DNA of 64,000 bases from Mycocentrospora acerina (Eukaryota; Ascomycota; Dothideomycetes; Pleosporales). The notes beneath the pieces were generated by a model. That model was given only the letters and a program-made list of their open reading frames with translations. It was not told the DNA's origin and did no database searches. Shown piece by piece: positions 11,261 through 22,876 of the stretch. The position numbers were made by a program, and so were the translations under genes. The DNA is taken from contig JAKUHH010000092.1 of assembly GCA_022701365.1 (NCBI GenBank), positions 160,526 through 224,525 on the forward strand, in the 5' to 3' direction. Position 1 is the stretch's first letter; each line of letters starts with the position of its first letter.

Positions 11261-12463
11261 ATGTCGAGGAGGAAGCGGTCGAAGCGGAGAGGTGGGGCTG
11301 GAGATGCGAGGGAGGGGCGTGGAGACGAAGGAGGAGGAGGAGGAAGGGATAATGCAACTCTAGACAACAAACCGCCTGTAGGTGCCCCGCTGGGACCCAG
11401 GGCCGAGCGCCGAGATCAAGTTTGGATGTTTGGACACGCGCGTGCAGAGCTAGGTGGACGGGAAGTACGGAGTGCGCATCGTGGTGCAGGCGGGGTTGAC
11501 GGCGGTATTGCTCCTCCTTCCCCCCCTCCTCCACCTCGTGCCCCGAGGGCGCCGGATATCAGGCAACTCCTTCTCCCTGTTGAGCGGTACCGGCCCCCGG
11601 AGAGATATACCCACGAGCTGGTTGTCCCCGGGATAGGGCGTTTCGACGAGCATTTGCTTTGTCTGCGGTGCTGGCAGCCGAGGAGAGGGGGGAGAGGCCA
11701 TCCCAGCTGGGAGGGGTGCACAAATGGGTGTATGGGGTGTGAGAAGGCGGGTTGCGAAGTTGATGGCCATCGTGGCTTGCCGTGTCCGCGGTTATATTGT
11801 AGTAGGACGTGGTGGGTGAAGCGCTTTGGAGACGTGCCGGTGGGAGTGCAGGTGCGGCCTACGGAGGAGGAGAGGAGACAACTCGCTAACAGGGAGGGGT
11901 TGTTTGGTGGGATTTCTGCTGTCTTGCGGCATCAGAGTGGAGAAGGGTTGGGGGTGAAGCGCAAGGCTGATGATGTGGAGATGGATAAGCGGTGTCCCAA
12001 GGTTCGGGCTGCTGCTTCGAAACGCGGGTTCGATACAACACTTGCTGCTGGCGGGGAGGAGACTCTCCAGGAGGGGAAGAAACAAATTGCGACTGGGAAA
12101 AAGGAAATGCCTGTGAGGGGAGACAAGGTGGCCATGGAAAAAAGCATGACTGCTGCCGAACAGGAGATTACAGCCTTGAAGGCACAACTCCGTCTAGCCG
12201 AGACAAAGCGAGTGCAGGAATTACAGGACGCTGAGCGAATACACGAGAACGGTTTGCAGAAACAGGCACTGGCGTACCAGGAGCAGAAGCAAGTCTTTAT
12301 GCAGCAAGTCTCGGGCTGGATGAGGCACACGTTGCTGTGGGCTGTAGCGCAGTGTTTTTATGGAGAGGAAACTTTGAAAGACGGGGTGGATGGTGGGTTG
12401 GCACAAGTGGGCCATGATGATCATGAGAGCGAGATGGAGGTGGAGATGGAGGAAAGTAAATGA
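11261..12463 (+). CDS. Hypothetical protein with Cys-rich module and coiled coil
   Basis: A single uninterrupted frame from ATG 11261 gives 400 residues; upstream in-frame codons lack an ATG. I do not recognise a named family. The N terminus is very basic (MSRRKRSKRRGG) and low-complexity, followed by a proline-rich stretch. A Cys-rich segment at about residues 125-180 has spacing CxxC ... CxxxCxxCxxxxC ... CxxxxC and could bind zinc. A polar linker follows, then about 80 residues of heptad-like sequence (near 290-360) predicted to form a coiled coil, and an acidic end. The pattern suggests a nuclear nucleic-acid-associated protein, which is inference. Length and frame without stops across 1.2 kb argue that it is real. 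Confidence 0.6.
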   Translation: MSRRKRSKRRGGAGDAREGRGDEGGGGGRDNATLDNKPPVGAPLGPRAERRDQVWMFGHARAELGGREVRSAHRGAGGVDGGIAPPSPPPPPRAPRAPDIRQLLLPVERYRPPERYTHELVVPGIGRFDEHLLCLRCWQPRRGGRGHPSWEGCTNGCMGCEKAGCEVDGHRGLPCPRLYCSRTWWVKRFGDVPVGVQVRPTEEERRQLANREGLFGGISAVLRHQSGEGLGVKRKADDVEMDKRCPKVRAAASKRGFDTTLAAGGEETLQEGKKQIATGKKEMPVRGDKVAMEKSMTAAEQEITALKAQLRLAETKRVQELQDAERIHENGLQKQALAYQEQKQVFMQQVSGWMRHTLLWAVAQCFYGEETLKDGVDGGLAQVGHDDHESEMEVEMEESK

Positions 12464-13052
12464 GGCGATGTTATCTTCACTGGCTTGCTTTGAGCTATTG
12501 AGTTACCAAAGGTAGGCGGTATTGAGACAAAATTGCATACTGTGATTGATGCAATAGACTGATGAGAAATTGCCAGTGTTTTTCGTCTTTTTCCATTTTA
12601 GTGCTTAGATTCTTATTACTCATGCGGTCGAGTTCTGCACTCATTATTCTCACGAAATTATTATGATCACTATTATTATTTGCTCTTTCTTCAAACTCAT
12701 AAGTTTCATCTCGCACCTTTTTATCACGTCTCATGTGTGTCAATACGTTGATATGATTAGTTCGTGCATTCATCTATTATATTCGTCTACTCTTTTCTAA
12801 TCGTCGGAAACTCTACCACCTTCATCTTTGTATTACGTTTAAGCTTGGAGATTATTTTCACTAATTTTCTCGAACGCTGCGAAGATATCTGATTGGCAGT
12901 GTTTTGAATGCCCTTGTGGGAGTACTTTCGCAGCTATTGTGGATGAACCGCTAATGTTCGAATGCAGTATCATCTTTCGACCTTTCTTCATTGTTAAAAT
13001 CTTTTGATCTCAAAAGTTTGCTGGAAAACTACAGCAAGCCTTGACAAACCTT
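12464..13052. other. Intergenic, AT-rich
   Basis: Nothing recognisable. The base composition is more AT-rich than the genes on either side, and the stretch is the shared 3' flank of two convergent genes. Confidence 0.5.
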
Positions 13053-15243
13053 TCAAGCTTTTTCGCTAGTATCACGTTTCTCTGCATCTCTCATCTTGCC
13101 TTCCTCCTTCAGCTTTGCGTCATCCGCTCGAATCAGCTCAATCTGCGGTATCATAAGCCACGAGGCGAAGAATGAAAGTGCAGCAAGCCCCGACATGACG
13201 TAGAAAATAATTCTGAAGCCGTCCTGGTATGCCGTGCGGAGTTCGCGTCGAACTACTACAGTGCGATCTGCTCCAAACTGTGTCCTGAAGCGATCAGGTG
13301 AGTTGAGGAGTAGTTGGATGTCGGAATTTGAGAGACCGAGTGGTATCAAGGTTTCGCGAACGGCGTTATTGATGAGTGTGCCGGATATTGCAAGACCCAA
13401 GGTACTACCGAGATTGCGAATGAAGTTTCGCACAGAAGTTACAATTGCCATGTGTTTTCGTTCAACGCCAGCTTGCACTGCGATCAAAGATGGCTGCAAG
13501 GTTTGACCGACGCCAAACCCTGTCAAAAGTGCGTAGCCAATCTGCTTTCCCAAGGATGCCTGGCTGTCGAGTGTGGAGAAGAGACCAAGGCCGACAGCCC
13601 AGACAACCCACCCGAGAAGTATACTTTCCTGCGAATTACACGTGTTAGAGATACGGCAAGAAGAAAGAAGCAGGAGACTCACTCGGTAACGTCCTGTCTT
13701 GTGGACTACAAGTCCTGACAACGTACTCATAAGTGCTAAAATGTAATTGTAAGCATCATATGACAAAAATGGCAAAGTAACTTACTCTGCATAAGCGTGA
13801 TAGGAAGGAGTAAGGCTGCAGATTTTACCGCAGAGTATCCATAGACTAGCTGATAAAAAGTCGGGATATAATAGATCTGGACCACAAAATTCCAACCGTT
13901 GACAAACATGGTCAACATGGCTCCGTTGACCAGTTTAAACTTGAAGATATGTACTGGAATCGTCAGTCATTCTGAGTTATCCCGAGTCTAGAGTTGATTC
14001 ATACGGGGTATCAACGGCACAGATGTTCCTTTCCATTCCCATAGTATGAAGAGTCCAGAGGCAAGAATACCAACCACTAGAGAAGCGATGACGTGGGAGG
14101 AATCCCATGCATGTTCTCCGCCAGCCCAAGTCAGAGCGAGCTAATTTCGTTAGTTTGAAGTCGGAGAAACAGTTTAATTACATACTACAACTACGGCTGA
14201 TCCACCAAGGGCAAGAAATGCTCCAAAGAAGTCGACTGCCGAGACTTTCCTATTTCTATTAGAAAGAAAATAACTCGGTGCGTAAGTACTAACTGCTTCC
14301 AATCTCCGTGCACTTTCCTCAATGGCATAAAAAAGAATACGCATGCTGTGGTGAAGGCGCTGAGAAAGAGGTTCAAACGAAAAATCCATCTCCTGCAAAT
14401 GCGTAAGATTCCACAGATACTCCAACGGCGGCCTTGACTCACCAGGAACCTGAGGACTGAGATGCTAGGGCACCGCCGATTATGGGTCCAATTCCATGTG
14501 CGATTGCGACCACAGAACCCTAGAATAGTAAGTATATATTTTGCAAATGAATTGGCGATTGTCATGATCGAAATACTTACCAGTATACCTTGATACTTGC
14601 CTCTCTCTCTTAGCGGTACGATATCACTGACAATCATTTGCGCGACAGTCATCAAACCACCTCCTCCGACTCCGGTAAACGCGCGGAATACGATCAGCTG
14701 GATCGAGTTCTCTGCTAACGAGGCTCCCAGTGAACCAAAGAAGAATATGCCAATTCCAACGACGAGGAGAACTTTGCGCGACCATATATCGGAGAGACGA
14801 CCATATAGCAGTTGAAAGGAGGTTGATGTCCTGAGAACACAGTGAGTAGGATGCCTTCAAGGAGTTCAGTAACTTGTGAGATGGCAGCTAAGACGCACAG
14901 AAAATATGCTCCAGAGATCCAAGCACTCTCAGAACTGGCGTTCAAGTCCCTGCTGACAATTGTCAAACTTGCTGCGAGCGTAGTTTGATCCATCAGTGCT
15001 AGCAGATCTACACTCGCGCATGCCAAGAATATCTGTTCGTCCAGTCAGATTGAGATGATAGCCTGGGAGTAGTACCACAGGGTCACTCACCGTGATGATG
15101 GTCTTGACAGGAACATAATTTGTTTGCTCATTAAAATCTGGCGGCGTGCGTTTTTCCTCCAACGGCAGGTCTGCGTTCAAAGATGGGCTCACTGAGTCCA
15201 CAGAGCCGACATTCGTGCTGTCCAAACACTTGGTCTCCGACAT
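13053..15243 (-). CDS. DHA2-type MFS drug/metabolite efflux transporter (14 TM)
   Basis: Ten exons join in frame to 571 residues: 15243-15091, 15032-14899, 14830-14581, 14519-14443, 14392-14294, 14255-14186, 14140-14005, 13953-13786, 13735-13683, 13628-13053. Family motifs appear once spliced: LACASVDLLALMDQT in helix 1, WISGAYFLTSTSFQLLYGRLSD, the FRAFTGVGGGGLMT motif C-like stretch, GWRW-like GSWRWIFRLNL, and a C-terminal FIRNLGSTLGLAISGTL. DHA2 carriers are proton antiporters that export drugs, siderophores or secondary metabolites from the plasma membrane. The acceptor of exon 6 has two equivalent in-frame choices. It is divergent from the PLP-rhodanese gene at 16408 across 1.2 kb, so co-regulation is possible. 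Substrate unknown. Confidence 0.88.
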
Positions 15244-16407
15244 TGTAATTGAATTTTTGCAACTACCTAGATGGAAGATACATCAAAGAGAACGTTTTCA
15301 ACGAAAGACGAGAGAAGCTGCAGGAAACTACGTCTAGACAAGAAAAGAACTTGTGATGCACAGGCCATGCACCCGGTACGTGGGAGCGGCGAGGGTAGGT
15401 GAAAAATGCCGATGTGGTAATTAATATGCCCAAAGTTATGAATGAAGGTCACGCACTTTACTAATTCCAGTACATGTTGATCATTAGCCCCTAGTATGTG
15501 TTTGTCTGCAAGCGCAGAAGCAACCGTAACCCTACAGCGTATCGGAATCAAGGGTCCTTCCAGGTGTCAGAATGCGAGTGCACTGCATAAGCTTGAGCAG
15601 ATTATTACGTTAGAAATGCAGCGGCTAGGGGTCCAAAGTGATCGATCTGATATTATGCATACCAAGCTCGTTATAGGACCTTCCTACTTTATACGATGGA
15701 AATTAACTGGTGGGTGCACATGTATTTTGTGTTGTCGCTAACACGATTTTCTGGCATTCTGGCCACGCATGTCGATCCTCTTCATCACATTGGAGATCAG
15801 GGTACTCATGCCCAGACCTTTGCTATTGCCACTGGTGGTTAGCGGCTCTGCAGTCACAAATACAGCACAATCGTCACGGAAGAATTGCGAGTTTCAACTT
15901 CGACTGTGGGAGAAACTGTACCGCGCGGAGTATGGAGATGAGGGCTGTAGGGGTTAATGTTTGGGTGACGCGGAACTAGTACTAGAATAGAACTAGCGCT
16001 GCCGTGGAGGCAGTCGCCATCTATGATCTTCATCAATAACGTGCTCAATGTGCTCAATACATCGCATGCGGAGGCTTTGATTCATCATTTCTATTTCAGG
16101 GATTTGAGAACCGACCTGCATTGCCATTGCAAGCATGTAAGTAGAGAATCTTGGCGAAACCGGCATACGCACATCCTGGTGCTCTCACCGGCGGTAATCA
16201 CAAAAAAACTTGAACACCGGTAATGACGCTTGAAAAATATGCTACACAGGACGAGTACTTGCAGGTTGATCGTCCGCCCATGTAGTATCGGGTTGTCTCA
16301 AGATGGCCAGCTTGGGCACGACGCCTGACATACATAAAGAGCAGGCGCGCTCAAGTCTCAAACATTAGTCTCTTCAAGAACTGCACTTCAACTGTAAATC
16401 TTTCAAC
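15244..16407. other. Divergent intergenic region
   Basis: No gene is supported. It carries both promoters; an AT-rich CATAAA element lies near 16334, about 75 bp upstream of the ATG at 16408, and a pyrimidine-rich leader follows it. Confidence 0.5.
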
Positions 16408-18291
16408 ATGTCTTTAGCAAATCCTTTGAACGTTTACTCTGGTTCGGATGCTCTCCGCCAGTACTTCGACCCAGAGTATCATCCACCACTTCCGCTCGTG
16501 GAAATTCCGGCGTCCTTGAACCCATTCCACCAAGATGGAGTCAGGATTTACGCAAAAATGATGTCCATGCACCCAGCAAATAACGTCAAGATACTGCCAG
16601 GTATGAGCTGGCACTAGCTTTCTGATGCTTGTGCGCGTTCCCATTCTGACTCGTGTTGTAGCAATGAATATGCTGGCAAAGGAAGTCATCCCCGAGAAAA
16701 CCAAAACAGTTGTTGAATATAGCTCTGGTTCAACGGTCATCTCCCTGGCTCTGGCGTCGCGTATTTACCACGGCATTGATGATGTCAGGGCTTTTTTGAG
16801 TAACAAGACTACTGGTTCGAAGCTTAGACTCATGCAGTTCTTTGGGTTGGACATGTATGACTCTTATTCTTTTTCAATGTCACCTACTCACTGAAGATAG
16901 AACACTATTTGGAGGACCGTCGCAACCTGAACCACTTGACGAGCGGGGCGGTATCCAACGAGCAAGCGCACTAGCACAAGACAATGAGCAATATCTGAAT
17001 GCCAATCAATACGAGAACGATGCGGTGAGCACCTAGCCTGTAATAAATTTTGATGAAACCTAACATCTCCAGAACTGGCAATCACATGTAAAATGGAATG
17101 GGCCGCAGATATTGAAACAGCTTCCTGGTATCAACGTCATTTGTGCTGGTCTGGGAACATCAGGGACTATGACTGGCCTTGGACAATATTTCAAGGCAGC
17201 AAAACCATCAGTACTGAGGCTAGGGTAAATACCTCGATACGTTCCACGTGTTTCATCCGCTAAAATCGCTTAGAGTTTGTACGGCTCCCGGGGACCGTGT
17301 ACCCGGGCCAAGATCATTTGCCCTCCTCACACCTGTTGAGTTTCCTTGGCGGGATTCTATCGATGCCATCGAGGATGTCGGGTCGAAGGATGCATTCACT
17401 CTCTCGCTGAGTCTGACCCGATCTGGGTTAGTATGTGGGCCGTCTTCTGGGTTCAACCTACAGGGTACGTTCATGATGACCCGAGTTTGAATCTACCTAA
17501 CGTTAGTAGGACTGTTGAATCATTTGACAAAGAGGAAGACAGCTGGTACACTGTCTGAACTCGCCGGCCCTGACGGACTCATCAACTGCGTTTTCATCTG
17601 TTGCGACCTGCCTTACCAATATATCGACGAGTACTTCGACAAGGTCGGCAATGACGCTTTCCATCCCATTCGCAACAATGTACGTATTCATTTGGTTCGC
17701 TTTGAATTTCAACTGATTGCCTTGCAGAATCTCGCAACAGTAGATCTTTACCGCTATGACGAAGCATGGGAGCTCAAGGCCAACCAAGTCGCGTCGCTCT
17801 TAGCTGACGAGCTTGTTTCTGCGTCGTCTGTAGTGTTCCTCGATCTACGAAAGCCCGTTGACTTTGCTTCTTCCCATATTCCAGGCGCGTACAACCTGCC
17901 CCTGCAAAGTCTCAATGCGGCAACTCCGAGTCCCTTCAGCGAAGCCACGGTTCTAGAGCGCCAGTGGTTAGAACTGGAGGGGATGTTCACACAGGACAGA
18001 ATCAACGCTTACGAACTCTCTGGCAAGAAAGTATACGTGATCTGTTATAACGGGGATACTGCCCGCGTTGCCACCAGTGTACTCCGTGCCAAGAGTGTAG
18101 AAGCTAGCAGCATTAAGGGCGGATATTTGGAGCTGGTGAAGGATTTACCACAGCTAATTTTGAACGAAAGAGGGAGGTCGGTAGAGAAGAAGCTGTCAAA
18201 GATGCCAGAGATCGCTGTCCGAGAGCTGAGATCAGATTCTTTATCGCCAAAACCACATGGTCAGGCTGAGGTGGCATCGGATGCACCATAA
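16408..18291 (+). CDS. PLP beta-family (cysteine synthase-like) enzyme fused to rhodanese
   Basis: Seven exons (16408-16600, 16662-16854, 16901-17024, 17073-17224, 17274-17464, 17510-17679, 17728-18291) give 528 residues. Residues about 25-330 resemble fold-type II PLP enzymes: Lys61 in NNVKILPAM takes the place of the cofactor lysine, EYSSGSTVISLALA matches the substrate/asparagine loop, and GLGTSGTMTGLGQY matches the PLP phosphate-binding turn. The last 190 residues form a rhodanese domain with FLDLRKPVDFASSHIPGAYN and the active loop CYNGDTAR (Cys447). Family knowledge suggests sulfur transfer coupled to cysteine or related thiol chemistry; the true substrate is unknown. The 48-bp intron 6 is in frame, so an unspliced form would only insert 16 residues. 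Classic cysteine synthases have SVKDR after the lysine motif; here the sequence differs, so another beta-replacement or elimination activity is possible. Confidence 0.82.
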
Positions 18292-18805
18292 GAAATGTGG
18301 TCGACGCGCGATTGTGGAGAAAACAATGTAATATTATTGATATTATCGATCCAAAAACGTGGCTTGGTGTTTACTACGTATTATGCATACGCTTGATTAC
18401 TATCTCGCTTCGTCCAGTGTCAGGTCAAAGGCAACTTCTAATCTCTTTGCTTCTTTCCAATTTACCAAAGTTGAGTTAGGCAGGTTGTTGACGTTTTAAA
18501 CTCTTGTTTGTCTTCTGTGTCTCCATCAATCATCGGGTTTAAGTGACTTGGGACACAGCATCCTTCGCTTTTGCCTGCCTGCCTTCCATTCCCTCTGCGC
18601 GAGTACCGATACCTGTGTGGTTCAGTTTTGACAAGCGTGGCCGTGACCACTATAGAAGAGAGCCAACAACACAAGGTTGAAACAAAGACTCCTTGTTATT
18701 ACTCTTGTGGTTCAATGTCGCGCATTAACCAAACAGTCAAGTCTGGCTGTTCATAAAACGTTTAACCCTGGAGATCCATTCTTAAGTAATACCATGTGCC
18801 TTCAT
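18292..18805. other. Intergenic between convergent genes
   Basis: No gene is seen; shared 3' flanks of the PLP-rhodanese gene and the esterase. Confidence 0.5.
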
Positions 18806-19819
18806 CTACTCTTTCTTGAGCACATCGATGATCCATTGTACGCCCTCTTTTCCTTCGCGAATACCATACGGTTGCATCAGGACGAAGCAGTGCATCTGTT
18901 TATCCCACTCCAGCCACTCGCCTTTTACACCCTCTTTCGCACAGCGATCACGAAATATGATTCCGTCCGGGCTCAACACATCGTAACCAGCAGTCACTCC
19001 ATGGACCTTGACGCCGCGCTTGGCCAGCAACGAAACGTCGGCGTTGATCGGGGACACCCGACGATCCGCTGGATCCCAGTCCGCATGCCAGGCCTTTGCT
19101 GTCTGTTTGATGATTGCAGGTGTCATCAATGGATCATGTTCTTTGATTTTTTCAATGTCAGGGTTCTTCCGCGTGAGGTCGGTCGAAGGGCTGATGGCCA
19201 TTATAGCCACGGCGTGTGGTACTTGACGTATATCAAGACCCGTCTTGACTAAGTTTTCAGCGTCTTCTCTCAAGGCTTCCAGTACCAAGCATAATGCAAT
19301 GTTAGCCCCCGAAGAGTCTCCTGCAAGAATAATTTTTTCCCCTGCTTCCTCTGCAGCCACCATCAGCGCGCGATAGAGTTTTATGCACCACGGAAATGAG
19401 CTTGGTGCGGGATTGTTCGGTGCGAGTGGTGTTGATACTATCGATACTACAGTGTTGGGCATGTCTTTGGCCATTTTGGCGCAAACCTTCCAATGTTGAC
19501 TTGATGGTGGCTCCTGCCATGACCCGCCAGCAAAGTAGTATATGCGCTTCTCAGGGCTTTTTGATGGTTTACTTGGAGGGACAAAGTCATAAATATGCAC
19601 ATCACAGACAGTTCTCTTGGAGAGGACGCAAGAGCCTAGCTGTGATTTCGAAGGGTTGAGCTCAATCGAGCCATCGCTATGCTTGGGAGTACCGCTGTTG
19701 AGCTGTTTACGGAAACACCGGACAAGAAAAAGTACTAGAGACATGACTGCGGAACGGTCATCGCGGCGTGTGACTTGTATTGATGAGCTCCCATCGTGCT
19801 GGTAGTGCGTTTCCGTCAT
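18806..19819 (-). CDS. Alpha/beta hydrolase, HSL-family esterase/lipase-like
   Basis: One exon, 337 residues, ATG at 19819. The nucleophile elbow is GDSSG (Ser169), followed by ANIALCLVLEAL as in hormone-sensitive-lipase-type (alpha/beta-hydrolase fold-3) enzymes. An Asp in DVLSPDG (about 285) and a His in KQMHCFVLM (about 312) complete a plausible triad. The oxyanion-hole segment reads YYFAGGSW rather than the HGGG usual in the family, a divergence that leaves two glycines. Helix-like residues 24-36 could be a membrane or targeting segment. No signal peptide is obvious. The substrate is unknown; fungal relatives include sterol and secondary-metabolite deacetylases and N-formylkynurenine formamidase-like enzymes. 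Confidence 0.8.
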   Translation of the reverse strand: MTETHYQHDGSSSIQVTRRDDRSAVMSLVLFLVRCFRKQLNSGTPKHSDGSIELNPSKSQLGSCVLSKRTVCDVHIYDFVPPSKPSKSPEKRIYYFAGGSWQEPPSSQHWKVCAKMAKDMPNTVVSIVSTPLAPNNPAPSSFPWCIKLYRALMVAAEEAGEKIILAGDSSGANIALCLVLEALREDAENLVKTGLDIRQVPHAVAIMAISPSTDLTRKNPDIEKIKEHDPLMTPAIIKQTAKAWHADWDPADRRVSPINADVSLLAKRGVKVHGVTAGYDVLSPDGIIFRDRCAKEGVKGEWLEWDKQMHCFVLMQPYGIREGKEGVQWIIDVLKKE

Positions 19820-20807
19820 GTTGAATGTGCATATAGGGAACTTGCGGGTTGAGATACAGACGTGAATATGTAATGAGTTGAAGAGTACGACACGATTTGC
19901 TCGTTAGTATCATAATCTCAGGAGAAACCATGAGATCTTACAGAGCGCATTATGCTAGGCTTCGCGTTTGTCTAGCGCGTCATTGATTTTGACGCGATCA
20001 ATGACGTCGATGGCTTTGCATTGTCAGTTAGGGCTAAGAGCCACAACTGTTCTAGACTTATTGACACTGCAAAAGAAGAATGCTTGATGCATCTGTTATT
20101 AACCTTGCATTGAGATTTCAGTAGACCTGTTATGGAAAGTCGTACCTGGTGTTGTGCGGGAGTGACGTAATTATTGCATGATGCTCGCCAAGCGTCGTGG
20201 CTTGTTGGAATACACTTTTTCCCATGACCGACGCTCTTGGCTGTCATCGTGGCAATGTTGATTTGCTCTGCAGTGTCCGCTCCGCTCCGCCAACAACCAA
20301 CCTCCACAAAATGGTCTACGGAGTTTGGTCCAGTAGTAAGATGACTACTTTGCCACCTGCTAGTTGGCCTTCTCACACGGCTCTCAAGATTCCCCTAGAG
20401 GCAGGGAGAAGAGTAACAATGAAGTTGTTGACATTTTTGTGATACCATTCTTCCCAATGACCATGATTTGGCCAGTGCCCATCAAATGCTTGGAAGTACA
20501 GACTGTGCCAAGTTGTTTGAGCGGAAATCAGAGGGTGGAGGATCCCTGTGCTTCTCGGCATCAGGTCCGGCTTGTCGTTCTTGTAGTTCTTGGAGATACG
20601 CATCTAAGTTCATTTCTCGGCAAAACTTAACCTTTCTAGTCTTCAGGGCTAGATGTTATCGCCTGGGCGCACGTATGCCCACAGGTCAACTTTACGCTAT
20701 GTTATCAAGTTGTGACGGATGCTACAATAAAGGAAACGGTCGTGCCACATGTGGCAGTTGCACTGTTTGATAAGCAGCTCACCACCATCACTGTCCAACA
20801 ATACCTG
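19820..20807. other. Divergent intergenic region (esterase / NADPH oxidase)
   Basis: About 1 kb with no supportable gene; it holds the promoters of both neighbours. The reading frame of the oxidase is open for 96 bp upstream of its first ATG but begins with no ATG, so this part is treated as leader. Confidence 0.5.
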
Positions 20808-22876
20808 ATGGCCGAACAACAGTATCTTACAGACGAAGAGATCAAGCAATTCATCGACGATCTCGATCACGACAGCAATGGCTTTGTCGACTACTGGGAA
20901 TTGGAACGCAAATTAGATGAAGTTCACAAAGAGATAGCCCCGAAAGCGCAGCCACATCACCTCCACCACAAATCTCGCAGTGATGAAGCTCGTCATGAGT
21001 TTCTCCGAAGCGTCATCGGCACACGCGAGGACCGCATCCCGCGCGATGACTTCGCCAAATGCGTGAAGAAATGGAATATCCCATCACTGAAACAAGATCG
21101 GAAAGAAGCAAAGGAAGAAGAGGATTATCTGAAAAAGATGACCTTCTATAGGAGAGCACGGGCTTACTGGGCTGTGAAGGGACCAGAGATTGCCTTCCTG
21201 GCTCTTGTGGGATCTTTCATGATCGCATTTGGAGTTTGGCAATTCGTCAAATACCTCACTTCCGATATATACACACCGGCGTTGGGATGGGGGGCAGTAT
21301 TGGCCAAGACCTGCGCAGGCGTTCTATATCCCACGTTTTTCTTTCTCATCCTCTCCATGTCGCGCTGGCTAGCGACATTCCTCCGTCGCTTCTACTTCAT
21401 CTCACGGTTCGTCAACTGGGACCTTTCGCAGTCATTCCACATCAAGATGTCCATTGCCGCATTATTCTTTGCAACACTTCACGCCATCGGCCACCTCACT
21501 GGCTCCTTTGTTTTCGGCAGCATGACCAGCCGCCAAGAGGCTGTCGCCGTGATCTTTGGAGGAGAACCAAAGCCACGCAGGTATAGTGACTATGTGAGCA
21601 CACTGCCTGGCTGGTCTGGTATCACAGCGCTGAGTTGTTTCTATCTCCTTTCCCTCATGAGCATGCCACGGATACGCAAGTGGAGTTATGAGGTCTTCCA
21701 GCTCGGCCATCTCCTCATGTTCCCCATCATCGGTCTAATGATTGCTCACGGAACCGCTGGTATCCTTCAATGGCCGATGTTTGGCTACTGGCTCGCCGTG
21801 CCTACTCTTTTCGTTATCTTTGAGCGTACTTGGCGCCTGTTTCTGGGATTTCGCCCCATATTGGCAGACCTTAAGCTTCTCGACGAGGAGACAGTCGTTA
21901 TCAGTGTTGAAGTCCCTCACCGTCGTCCATGGGCTTACAAGGCTGGCCAGTATGTTTTTGTTCAGGTACCGCAAATCTCAAGGTGGCAATGGCATCCATT
22001 TACAGTTTCTACTTGCATCAACAATACGATGCAAGTTCACATCAAGGCTGATGGAGACTGGACGAACGAGCTAAGAGATATTGCCAAGGGTGGACAAACA
22101 TCGACTATCAAAGTCGGATTGGACGGTCCATTCGGTGCACCAGCCCAACGTTTCTACGATTTCGAGTACAGCATGGTTTTTGGGTAAGTCTATTGTTTCA
22201 TGTTGCGAAAATACCAAAACTAATGCTAAACAGAGCTGGTATCGGCGTGACGCCATTTTCTGGAATCTTGACCGACCTGCAATACCATGAGTTTGAGCGT
22301 GTCAACTCTAGCAGCGCCTCAAGCGATACTGAAGTCGAATTGCAGCCTGCTCGAAAGGAACCATCCCCATACTCAGACCACCGACGAGTCGACTTCCACT
22401 GGATGGTGCGCGACAAAAATAATCTTCTTTGGTTCTCCGATCTTCTCAACCAGGTCTCCTGTGCCCATGACCTCGACAGCACACATCTCGACATCCGCAT
22501 TCAAACCTACGTTACCCAGAAACGCAAGCAAATCTCCCAACATGTATTCCGATGGCTACTAGAGACACATCGCACAGATGACTTCCCACGGTCTCCAATC
22601 ACTGGACTTGTTAATCCTACACACTTTGGACGCCCCGACATTCCAGGGATCATGGAGCGGCACTATAACGACATGTGCAAGGTTCAAGCTGAGAGGATGA
22701 ACGAGAAGGATAGCAATGGAAAGGCGAAGGACGAGGAAATCAAGGTTGGGATATTCTTTTGCGGACCACCGGTGATTGGACAGCAGCTCGCGGATCAGTG
22801 TTCGCAGATGACGGCAAAGGCTCGTAACGACGGACGCAAAATTGAATATCGATTCATGATTGAAGTATTTGGTTGA
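20808..22876 (+). CDS. EF-hand NADPH oxidase, NoxC/NOX5-like
   Basis: Two exons (20808-22183, 22234-22876) give 672 residues. A canonical EF-hand loop DHDSNGFVDYWE lies at residues 20-31; a second, degenerate one (GTREDRIPRDDF) follows near 82-95. Six membrane helices carry the ferric-reductase-like heme core with His pairs in HIKMSIAALFFATLHAIGHL and GHLLMFPIIGLMIAHG. The C-terminal half is the FAD/NADPH module: WHPFTVSTC for FAD, GAGIGVTPF (created by the splice) for NADPH, and a closing FFCGPP. The product is expected to move electrons from NADPH across a membrane to oxygen, giving superoxide, with calcium control through the EF-hand as in NOX5 and fungal NoxC. Start: ATG 20808; the frame is open upstream but only from a GTG. 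A long insert (about 510-550) with Ser/Glu-rich sequence separates NADPH subsites. Confidence 0.9.

Noticed and set aside
15030..15100. Frameshifts in the DHA2 transporter
   Set aside because: Apparent frame breaks at 13053-15243 are explained by nine short introns with good splice sites, and all phases close.
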